Shown here in pieces: positions 22,385 through 33,000 of a stretch of 64,000 nt of DNA. A program made the translations under genes and the position numbers. The notes beneath the pieces are model-generated. The model was not told the origin of the DNA. It did not search any database and saw only the letters and a program-made list of their open reading frames with translations. Numbering within the stretch: the first letter of the stretch is position 1; every line of letters starts with the position of its first letter. This DNA is from Symbiodinium natans (Eukaryota; Sar; Dinophyceae; Suessiales; Symbiodiniaceae). The stretch spans positions 538,918-602,917 of the forward strand of contig CAJNDS010002590.1 in assembly GCA_905221605.1 (NCBI GenBank), given 5' to 3'.

Positions 22385-22530
22385 TTTTTGAGTTTCGGGT
22401 TTGGGGTATTGTAGGGGTCTGGCGTGTGCAGGGTTTTGGGGTTCTAGGGTTTGGGGTATATCGGGTTTTGGGGTATTATACGGTTTGGGGTGTTTAGGGT
22501 TTGGGGTATAGGGTTTAGGGTTTGGGTCCG
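22385..22530. repeat. G-strand telomere-like array
   Basis: Degenerate GGGTTTGGGG / GGGTTTAGGG words in plus orientation. They face the C-strand array at 22700-22872, so the two form an inverted pair about 170 bp apart. Confidence 0.85.
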
Positions 22531-22699
22531 CATCCCAGAAACCTGATCCCCAATCCAGATCCAAACGCCCGGAACAAGAACAGAAGGATCTCATTCAGAC
22601 AAGTCTCTCTCTCGCTTAGGGTAAGCTCTTTAAAGTCCTGTTCACGAATTGGAGCCCTCAAGGCACTAGCCTGAGGTCAGGGAACCCAAGGGTGTGGTT

Positions 22700-22872
22700 T
22701 GAGCTACCCTAAACCCTAACTCTTGAACCCTTGAACCCTTGAACCCTCGAACCCTCGAACCCTAAACCCTAAACCCTAAACCCTAAACCCTAAACCCTAA
22801 ACCCTAAACCCTAAACCCTAAACCCTAAACCCTAAACCCTAAACCCTAAACCCTAAACCCCAAACCCTACCC
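22700..22872. repeat. C-strand telomere-like array with about 15 perfect CCCTAAA units
   Basis: Variant units (CCCTTGAA, CCCTCGAA) at 22715-22755 pass into perfect CCCTAAA heptamers to about 22858, then CCCCAAA. This is the longest perfect heptamer tract in the window. Confidence 0.95.
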
Positions 22873-22885
22873 TTGCGTACCTTAC

Positions 22886-22957
22886 CAAACCCTCCGCCGA
22901 GTGCCCGGGCGCTGGGGCTTCCGTGCCCTCGGCTACAGGCACCTCGGGCCGTGGTCC
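22886..22957 (-). CDS. Predicted Pro/Ala/Glu-rich exon
   Basis: Acceptor TTTGAG, donor TTG|GTAAGG. The frame reads GPRPEVPVAEGTEAPAPG and then HSAEGL. Phase 0 at both ends, so it could follow the signal-peptide exon at 24409 (also phase 0). It could be a low-complexity linker in a plastid-targeted protein. Confidence 0.4.
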
Positions 22958-24408
22958 CTCAAAGCTCAGTATGTAAGGGCTAAGGGTTTCGGGTACGGGC
23001 CCCTGATACCACGGAAAGAGGGATCTTCCGACAGCCCCTACCCATTTTCGGCTTGTTGGGCCCAACGGCCCATATATTTTTAGGCGTTGCTCCCGAAATT
23101 TTGAACCTGCGAAGACCTTGGCTGGGGTTTGGGGACCTCTATAAGTGTTTTTTGGAGGCTGCGGTTTTTGTAGGTGTACAGGGATTACATGTCGAATGTA
23201 GGGAATAACAGGCAATATAGGGCCTGAAGTCTATAGATATATCACTCAAATCAGGGTGTCTAAGCCTCACATACACCCTCAGACCCAAAGCGAATCTTGT
23301 ACATCTGTAACTCTACTTCAACCCTGCACCACCCAACAAAAACCCCTACTATGCTCCAAGAGCGCCTCATAGACTGGAGTGCTCTTGCCAGCGAATGGCT
23401 CGACCTCCAGTTAAGCTTTGGAGGAATGCAAAGCGGAGGGGATTTGAGGGATTTCAGGCTTTGGGCAGAGGCTTGGGACCATCCAGCGCGGGTACTCCCT
23501 CGACTCCTAGCCTGTATCGTAGCAAGCTGAACTATGCCCTAAACACCAACGCTCGGAAGGGCCGTAGAACAAGTGACCTTTGGACAGTGCCATCTCTCCA
23601 CACAACCCTTCGACACCTCAACTTCTCATTGAACCCTAAACGCCTTTTTGGCCGACAGAAACCCTCCACAAACCCTGTAAACCCTAAACCGTACATCCCC
23701 AAAACCCAGCCATCCGACGCCTCGCGCAGCGGGGCTGCGGCTACCCGGCTGTGAGTGGCCACCGCGGTGCGAGGGGCTGGCGGAGCCTGCAATCTTTTTT
23801 GGTCTTCGGGTTTATTTATATGGTTTTTGAGGACCTAATGGGGCCCCTCATTTGGGGAGATCATTTCATCACTCGGGGTGTACAGGTCGGGCGCTTGTTC
23901 GCCCGTAACCAAGTGTGTCTCGTTGCTATGGTTTCTTCGTAGTGCTTCGAGAACTGGCCTGAGGCAGATCGGACTGGGGGCCCCTGCAACGGCAGGCTTT
24001 AGTACGGGTTCAGGAAGCCTTTGGTACGAGTAGGGGATATAGGGGCTTCATGATTTGTCACTATCACGGTCTAAGCCAAACCCAAATAGCACTTTGACCA
24101 TCCCCACCGTCCCTTACAACTCAACTCAGCACAACTTCAGAGATGCCCTTGTATATCTTGCCTGCCATACTGCGGTTCTTTCGTTCAGCCTTCCTGGAAT
24201 TCTTCTGAGGCCACCTTGTCGGACTCCTACCTACCGTCCCACCTGCTGTACCTGCTGTTAGCCTGTGGTCCTGGATGAACAACCCACTTGTCGGGTAGGG
24301 AACTATACTTCCTTACGGGGGAGTGAGGGGACTTCAACCCGAGATTCTGGAGCCCCAATTGGACCCCCCCTGCCCTGCCCCTACCCTGCAAGCAATCCAA
24401 AGAGGAGC

Positions 24409-24501
24409 CTGGAAGGCGCGCTCCGAAACGAGGCCCACGGTGGCCAGGAGAAGCAGCACTGGGAGGAAACGCCTTTTTGGGTTCTTGGAGCACGCATACA
24501 C
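24409..24501 (-). CDS. Exon encoding a signal-peptide-like segment
   Basis: The minus frame reads basic residues, then FLPVLLLLATVGLVSERAFQ, ending at a GC donor (CAG|GCTCC). A hydrophobic core followed by a short polar stretch with Ala-Phe fits the bipartite (signal plus transit) leader of peridinin-plastid proteins. The start codon is on an upstream exon not found; the acceptor could be GAG before 24501 or AAG before 24483. It lies about 2.5 kb downstream of the riboflavin synthase stop on the same strand, so it begins the next gene of the cluster. Confidence 0.45.
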
Positions 24502-25099
24502 CTCTTTAAGGGTTTTAAGCTTTAATTAGGTTCTCCTTCCTTACAGACTCTTATAGGAACCCTGGAACGGGGCACGTGAGCCTCTGCGGCCTCTGCGGGC
24601 CGAACGTCGGCGCAGTGGGAACTGCCATCACCTTAGTGGTGTCTCTTACCGGTTCCTGGTATGAAAAGAGGTGCCCTATAATTACCGATCTTTGAAGGCT
24701 GATAATATGTGAGGGGGACATATGGTGCCGACCTATGAGTGTGTTGTGAGGGTCGACAGCCTATAGAGTCTAGAGTTTGCAGGCGAGTGGTTTGGGCTTT
24801 GCAGCATGGGTTACGGGGTTTTGGGTTCAGTGAATGTAGAGAATATTCCCTGAGGCAAACTGCATGCCAAGGTTCAAGGTATGGAGCGTAGAGGTAAGGA
24901 TCACGGCAGCGTCACAAAGGACGCAACTTCACCCTCCCACCCAATACTGGTACACTAAAAGATGAAAGCCCGGAAGGTGTGCCACACGCACGACAGTACA
25001 TGATCCGTCGGCTGAGACCAGCAAGTCCAGTCCCCTTTCCCGACCCCATCTAGGAAGTTAGCCATCTTTCTATCTGTGGAATTAAATCAATATCTGCCG

Positions 25100-25251
25100 A
25101 CAGAATAATATATATATATATATATATATATGTAGATGCGTTCGATCAAACATCAAGTCTAGGTAGATCACAGGAGGGAGAAACAGAGAGAGAGAGAGAG
25201 AGGGAGAGAGAGAGAGGCAAAGAGAGCGAGAGAGAGAAAGCCAGAGAGAGA

Positions 25252-25285
<34 letters not shown>

Positions 25286-25287
25286 TC
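25100..25287. repeat. (TA)n and (GA)n microsatellites
   Basis: A (TA) tract at about 25109-25131 is followed by a near-continuous (GA) tract from 25183 to 25287 with a few substitutions. Confidence 0.9.
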
Positions 25288-25844
25288 TGGGCTGCCCAGC
25301 GCCGCTGGCCGCAAGGGGTTTGGCGAACTCCGTTTTGGGGGGGGACAGCTCGCCAGCCAACAGGCGCGGCAAAAAGGTCCGGGCTGGGCTTTCAGAAGTT
25401 TGGGGTTTGAAGTTTGAAGTTTCGGGTTTTTGGCTCGAATTCTTCGAGGACTCGCGTATTAGTACTGGGCGGCTATAATACAGGCTACAGGCTCATGGCG
25501 CTGACCTTCAAAGACAATGTTGCAGACTGCTGGCCGTGAAGCTGTGGAGTGTAGGATTAGGGTTTGCAGGTGGGGGTTTGGAGCTCAGGGTTTCGGGCTG
25601 ATAGCTGAGGATTTGGGTTTTATGTGAATTTGTTTTTTCGAGGTTCAGGAGTATGAAATTTCTCATCGAGGTTTATTTAGGGTTGAGCAGTCCTCCCGAT
25701 CGGGGTCCAAAAGCATCTGGTGGGGCTGTGGCAGCACACGGGACGTTTGGGCACGTCAATTCCTGCTGCACCGTGTCCTCAGTGAAGCTTGGGAAACCCT
25801 AAAGCCGAAACCCTATAAGCCCTAAACCCTATAATGGTTCCGGG

Positions 25845-26400
25845 GCATGGCAGATCCGCGGTCCCAACATTTTCCATGAGCTGCGGGTCGCATCGCAGAG
25901 GCTGCTGGCACTCTTCAAATGCCTGGGAGCGACAAAAGGTGCCTCTGTGGCGTTCCCCTTCAAGGGTTTGGAAGGGTCCATCTCAGGTGTGTTCGTCCAT
26001 TGGGCAATTGCAAGGCATGTAATAAGTGCTATGCTTGAGACTGGCATTCGCCATTGTGGCTTTGGCGTGTTGCTGGCATACGGGTTTGCACTGGTGCATG
26101 CTGGAGCAAGAACCCAAATACATAGACAGACCAGAGAACCTCTTCAAGACAGATATGTTGAGCAGGGCCCACATGGGGCCAACAGCCTCGCCGCTAACAT
26201 CTGAAACTCTTATTAAGTTATCCACGAGGAAGAAGATACCCGAAAAGTCCGGATCTCACTGTGAGCACTCATGGCAACCTTGGGTCGGACTGTGGCTCCG
26301 AACCTTCCACGTCTTGTTTCGGAAGAACCAGGTAGGGAGGGGCAGGGGATGTTCAGGCCAGCTCAACCTCAACAGAAACCTTGGATATACCCGGCGGTAA
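25845..26400 (+). pseudogene. Frameshifted plus-strand protein-like ORF
   Basis: One frame (about 25845-26204) reads RGPNIFHELRVASQRLLALF and onward to a stop; a second (26026-26400) reads EQEPKYIDRPENLFKTDM, then STRKKIPEKSG. Both look like parts of one protein separated by a frameshift. No intron is needed, unlike the minus genes. Probably a decayed element-borne or retroposed gene; family not recognised. Confidence 0.35.
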
Positions 26401-27000
26401 AGTCGTAGATTCTGAAGGCAGGAGCCCTCATAGACCTCAACCAGTTACCTCAACCAATCAAAGCCCTATAAACCTCCACCAGAAACACTCGAGGCCCGGA
26501 CCCCTTTCTTGATCCCGCCCCCCTCCAACACTGCACCGGCCTCGAGGCGCTGCAGGTTGATGGGGACTCCGTTGTTAGCGCCTCGGTGCCCCCAATTGCT
26601 TCAGGAACTTAAGAATCAGAAGGGTGCCCTTCTGGGCTTAGTGAGGGTGTAGAAGGGGGGTTATACAGAACCAGGGAACAAGGGATCTGTGTACTGCGTT
26701 TTGTTTTCACTTGTCTGCAGCGCAGGAACTCAAAGAATGAGGAAGGGATGCTACATGGTGGGTTCAAGGCACCAAATAGCCACCGAATCGAGTGTACGGC
26801 TTAAAGGCGAAGAAGCGCGCAAAGACCCCTGCAGCCAAAAGCATCTGTAAACGAACCTACAAAGTCCGAGCTACAGCCTCCCAAGCCCCAATGCTCTTTT
26901 TTTAACCTCCACCAACAAATTGCAATTTCAAGTAAACCGTTGAATCCGAGCCCCAAGCCCTCTTCCCTTATCCGCGCGCCCCCCCCCCCCCATCGGAGCC

Positions 27001-30000
27001 TCAGCGCCGCCGGAGCAGGGCCAAGCAGGTGGCGACGAGAAGGCTCAGGAGCGCGGCGGCCTCCGCCAGGAGGCTTCAGCCCTCTAAAGCCTCTAAAGCC
27101 TCAAAAAAGATCCTGAAATGGCCAGAAGAAGCGCCCCCTATGACCAAGTCCTCCCGTTTCTGGCGCCTGTGAGAACCGGAGCTGTTGCTTCCTTAGGTCA
27201 GGGTTTTAGGGGGGCTCACAGATTTTTTGTTTGGGGCAGGGCGGTTCTTGAGGGGGTTTTGGCCCTGAAGAGGCTTCATAAGGCCGTTTCATTGGCCCCT
27301 GGGACCCGAGGCTCAACTGAGGGCCTGGCCGATGCGAGCCGCGTACTGTAACGAGCAAAGTTACGTAGGGATCACGGGCTTACGCTAAGTGCCCTTCATC
27401 ACCTGAATGGTCACAACGCCCCCGGCGATTCTGGCGTGTTGGGCTTTTCCTACTCTGGGGCAAAGGAAGCGCAGGAAGCCGTTTTTGCCGGCAAGACTCA
27501 CTTCTGAAAGCTCCTGGCGGACGTTGCCGACGGCAGCGGCGGCGTACTGCGCGAAACGTGGGGCGGGAAGGAGTTGAGGGCCGTCAGCCTTGCCACGCCT
27601 CTTACGCCAAGGAAGAATTCAGGATGTCGGGCAAAAAGGAGACGACCAAGATTCTGCCACACGTACCTCCCTCTGCCCCCCCAAACCTCGCATCCACCCT
27701 CCCTTCTCTCAGACTTTTGCACGTGTAATTGCAGTATGTTCGGGGCCATTTAAACAACCATGAAGGGGAAGGAATCAAACTCTCAAAGCCCTAAACTGGG
27801 AATCCTGAGCCCCCATTCCCAAGCCACGGATACAGAGACTTGAGCTCCCCATGTCTTTCGTTTTAATCAAGGTCAGAAGGATCAAGCTGCAGTTTCCTGC
27901 GACGGCGCTAGAACTTGAAACTCCTTCACCTGCGGTCGCAGAAACTTGACTTTCGCAGGTTGTTGTCATAACGTACATTCCTCCCAAGATTTAGACAATG
28001 CTTCCTGATTCCGAAGCGCCGACAAGAGGACATTTAAAGGCAAGAGAAACACACCTGGCATTGTCCACCGCGCCTTCCCCATGCAATCCCCCTCGAGGTT
28101 GACGCGGTCGCCCACCTGCTTCAATGTGCTGTGCAGACGCAAAAGGCACTCAGGCGTAGAGCTTCTCCCAACAGGTACCTATAGAAGCTTTCATTCAGAG
28201 CCAATAAGATCCAAGTCTCACCCTCGCTGGACTTGATTGATGCGGTGCCTTGTGGCTTTAGGATCACATGTCTGAGGTGCTTTGGGTGCTTTCCGCAGCA
28301 GACGTCCAAGTCTAAGGAAAACGAAGACAGTAGCCTGGATCTAATTTGGAACCTGGCTCAGGGCTCGAGCAAAAGGGCACTCTCAGAATGTCAGAGGTGC
28401 CAAAATAAAAACTTAAGTATCTCATATATCCTCTTCCTGACTTAGGCCCGCAATCCTGCATGAATCCTTGCACCGCGATAGGTCCAATCACTAAGCGTGA
28501 GTTCAACTCCTATGGACGCTGCACCCTGTTTCAGCAGAAATCCCCGCCCGCACCAGTGGCCTTCTTCTTGGGGATCACGATGCATTTCTGCGTGTGAGCA
28601 ATAAGCATCAGATTGAACCACTTCTCCTTGCGGTTGACCTCAAGACCCGAATTCCTACATCCGAAGTCCCACACCATCTGATTGGGGCTCAGGGTTTGAG
28701 CTGTGGGAGAAACCTAGTGCCCCGCAAACCCTTTCGTGGTCCTAGTCGTCTGTTCTTTGAGTCTCTTTGGGCCCAGAGGGCATCCCCGCTTCTTTGGGGG
28801 GGCTTCCCAAGGAAGCCTAGGAATACAACAGCGTACCTGCTTTGGTTTCAGAAGCCTCATTGGGGTCCGAGGGAGGTTTCAGGAATCGGTTCGGGTCTTG
28901 AGGGGCTTCTGTAGAGTTCAAGGCTCAAGGCCAGCCTTTGGGGAAGGGCAGAAGGGGGGTGGGGATGCGGGTGGGGTGGGTTGTAAGGGGCTGAAGAGGG
29001 CTTAGGAACATTCAAGCGGGCTTAAAGGTGTTGAAGGGATAGGTTGAAGGGACAGGGGGTCGAAGGGTTTAAGGGCCATGAGCGCGCCTTTTTTGGAGAC
29101 AGATACCTTCACTCTTTCTTGGAAGGACTGAAGCTAATCGGCGCCATAGCTAGTGATAGGCCAGCGCAAGCTTTGGGGAGCACAGAACCTAAACCCTATC
29201 AGATATCATCCCTTCAACCCTACTCCCCTCCCCTTTGCACATAAGGGTAGGCCGTGTACGCGTGTAGCTTCCCACCAGCCTGCAGCCTAGGAACCGCTAT
29301 GGCACTCTCAAGAGGCTTGGGTATCGTTGCCCTAGGCCCTAGTTGAGGCGCTTAGGTTTTCATCGCGGTTTTCAATGGTCGAAGGGCCTCAGGCTTGACT
29401 TGATGCCCAGCCCTCTTCGTGAAAAGCACACATGACAGGCTTGATCCAAGAGGAGAGGGATCAAGCCACATGTGCAGACACGCTGCAGTTATTCATTGCG
29501 CAATCTAGGGGCGCTGAGATCCCCAGACTACTTTCGTCTGAGGCACTTTTGTGCTACAAGGTCCATCTTATGGCCATCTGCTAACTTTGTCTAATCCGCC
29601 CCGAAGTTCGCACTCTGGTGCAAGTCAGACGGGCACCTTCCTTCATGTTGCCCTGACAAGATGCCCTTCTTGATGTTGAGGATCTTGATTCGATCACCCA
29701 TAGCTTTCACTCCAGCCTCCTGCTTTCGAGGACCCTTGCCAAATGCCGAGTCTCCCGACATGATGCTAGTAACTGCTAGTATGCCCTGGCAATGCCAACA
29801 TCAACCCCCACACGTTGCGAGACCACGACGCACACTTCGAAAAGTCCGACTTCGGCAAAAGCTTTCTGGCTGTTGATGCGAACACAGAATGCCGTGTGTC
29901 ACGAGGTGCGTGCGCGCGGGACTGTGCTAGGAGCACGCAAGGCACAAAAAAGACGACAGTTCTGCACTTTGCATGGACCGTGGCGCGCGCACGGGACTCA

Positions 30001-33000
30001 GGCACGAGTGCGGTTTCACAAACCGCGAAGGAAGTGCTGCCGTACAGTCCCCCCAGAACAGGCATGCGAAGCTGGCCCCTCCAAGAGCCACGCAAGGCTG
30101 ATCAAGGCTGGAAAGCCGTCTCCGAGCGATGAACCAAAACATGCGCTGCAGGAGCGCAACTTGGACGGAATACGGGACAGGGTGAGGTTTGATAACCGCA
30201 TGGATGCCAGCACACCAAACTCGGCTTCTGCAAGGAACCGTGTACGGGGCGGTGCCCTGCATGATCATGATTGCGGCTAAGCATGTGCGCCGCGCCTAGG
30301 TGAAGAGTCGCGGGAGGGCACGGGCTTTACCCTGAGTGATACTGACCCATGCACCAACACTGCTTGGTGAACCAATGTCCTTGAGCATCGCGTCGTCCAT
30401 GCTGAGCAGTGCAGTCACACCCAGACGCTCCTTCACAAAGACGCGGCGATATCTTTGGAGCTTGGCGGCCTCCAAACCTCAGTTGGCCGATGAAATTCAG
30501 GAATGGATAGAGATGGACGACGTAATGCCCCCGCCGCCTACGGGGTGACTGTCACAACTCCAGCAGGGCTAGATTAAGGGCTTCTGGACAGGGATAAACA
30601 GGATACCCGTGGCCATTTTAGAAAGCCAGCGGGAGGGAAGTCCATGAAACATTGCTACGGACAGGGCTTCTATATCTCACTCCTCCAAACCCTTCCTGAA
30701 AAATGGCCGTGTCGGTGACCTAGAATGCCCGCAGGCGGCAATGCACCCCTGCTTTTAAGGCAGAAAAGGGGTGGGGGGCCGTGTCCATGAAGCGGGTTCC
30801 TTGAACGCGCCCCCCATCCCCTTCCCAAATAACAGCCCTGTCGGTGACCCAGAAGGCCTCTTACCAGGCAGTATTACAAGGGGGTCCACAAGAATCCATG
30901 TTCCCAAGTACGGCAATGTGACGTCCCCTTTGCTTCTGAAAGATCGGGCGGGAACACGACTCGACACCTAACCCAGAATCTATCCAGAATCTGCTCTGGC
31001 AAGCTACGATCGAGGACCCGTTCCAAAGACGATGCTCGACTGTCAGAGCCACTCCACACGCTCGAGGCAGCATCATCCCAGCACCAATTGCCCAGATCGT
31101 CCTTGAAGTTAGGGTATTCGTAAGTGATGTGCGGGTGTGCCGGTTCCTGAGACCACTGCTGGACACACCCCGCCCCAAGTTCAGTGCACCGCCTTGGTTG
31201 TCGAGTGGCATTGCCAAGAAGGTAGCTCGAGATGCTCTAGTAAGTTTCAATTTGCTCAGAAGGCCTAAATGCAAAAGGGTTTGCTGAGATGCTAGTGGGC
31301 GGCTGATGAAGGCCTGCAGCGCTCGGAAGACATCGCGGCCCTCTCCGCCAGTCAGGTTGTACCGATTTGCATAGTTGCACTGCTCTACATGAACAGGAAT
31401 CAGTCGAAAAGGCAAGCCTGCACATTTCACATCGTGGTTGATCTGCGTCAGCATCTGGCTCACATTAAGCCGGCTCTGTGTGACAGAACTCTTCCAGATA
31501 GTTTCATTGTGAAGACGCTCTGCTTCCCCAGACTCCAGCTTGACAAGGGTCATATGAGGGAAGTCGAATTCAGTCTCAAGAGCCAGTGGCACTCGCTGAA
31601 ATCCGGGATTGACGCTTGCATCATGATGTACCTGCGCGGAGAACTCTTGCCCAAAGATTCAATAAATCAACCCCATTAAGGCCATTTCAACTCTAAATGG
31701 CTATAACCCCCCGCCACCCAAAAGACGGATGCGGGCCTCTCCATACACACGATGTCGCCCAGAGCCAGGCACGGCCGCCGGCCGAATGCAATGGTGTTGT
31801 CCACTTTTCCCAGGCTCTTCGTGAACTCGAAGGTGGTCGGGCCCCACAGAGCCTGCAGCTTACAAATTCTGTGGAAACTCATAAACATCACGCGTCGCGT
31901 ACAATGGCCCCCATCTCCGTTTTTGAGTGCACCGAACGTCTCCCGAAACGACCGGAACAGGACACGTTAGACGTCTGCCACACAACCAATCTTCAGCCCT
32001 GGACCCCTCAAATCCATGAAGCTCCGCCAATGAGTGCCCATTACCTTACTAATCCCTTCCCCCATAATCACCCCCCACCCCCCACCCCCCCGCAATTCTA
32101 ACATTCGCCTCGGCTGGAAAATGTTGAAAATTAGGGGGACCTAAACCCTAAAACCTGGAAGCCGAAGCCTAAACCCCACAGCCGAAAACGAGAGAGATGT
32201 GGTAGTGACTGCGACCTTTAGGGCCTTTAGGGTTTGGGGTTTGCGGTTTAGGGTTCAGTTAGGAAGTAGCCTTAAGCCCTAAACCCTAATGAAACCCTCT
32301 GAGCCTTGAGCCCGTAACTCTGAAAATCCTCTGAGCCTTAAGCCCTAAACCCCAGTTGAAAACCCTAATGGCTCAACTCAAGGGCGGAGGCCCTCAGCCT
32401 CCCCTAATTCTCAAACAGGTTTAGTATAGTATTGGGCTGGGTGCCGGGAGGATCCGGGAAAAATGATACTTAAAATTAGGGCGGGGTTTAGTATAAGGGG
32501 GGATTACATACGCCCTAGCGTGAAGGCGGCACCCCTCGGGTCCGCCTCCTCTGGGCAGCTACGTGGCAGTTTGTCTGCAGGAGAGACGGGAGACGTCTCC
32601 TGAGGCTTTTGTCCACACATTGCAGGCAGCACCTAAATAGGGGTGACCACGAACACGCACACCTCTACAGACACACAAGTTCAAAATCTAATCACATTTA
32701 TTTATATATACACACACACGCATAACAACGATAACCAGGCAAAGGCGCGGTCGGAGTGGCTGCAGCCTCGGCCCGGAGGCGCATTTGGCGAGTTCTTCGA
32801 AAAATCGGAGCCCTGTTTGGTGCCCGAACCTAAATGTCCAGTACAAACGCCATATACGATAACGGAACACCCTTCAAAGACAGACGAGTACAGCACCTTC
32901 AACACTGCTTGATTCTTTTAGGCTTTAGATGGCAGGCTTTGCAGATTGCGGTCTTGGCCGACTCGGGAGTTTTCGGGTGAGTTGATGGGGATCCAGCTTG

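Noticed and set aside
22755-22872. A real chromosome end
   Set aside because: Unique DNA and predicted exons continue on both sides, so the telomere-like array is interstitial.
23715-23752. Plus-strand exon with GTGAGT donor (IRRLAQRGCGYPA)
   Set aside because: An equally good minus-strand reading (RVAAAPLRE, GC donor) covers the same bases, so neither could be chosen.
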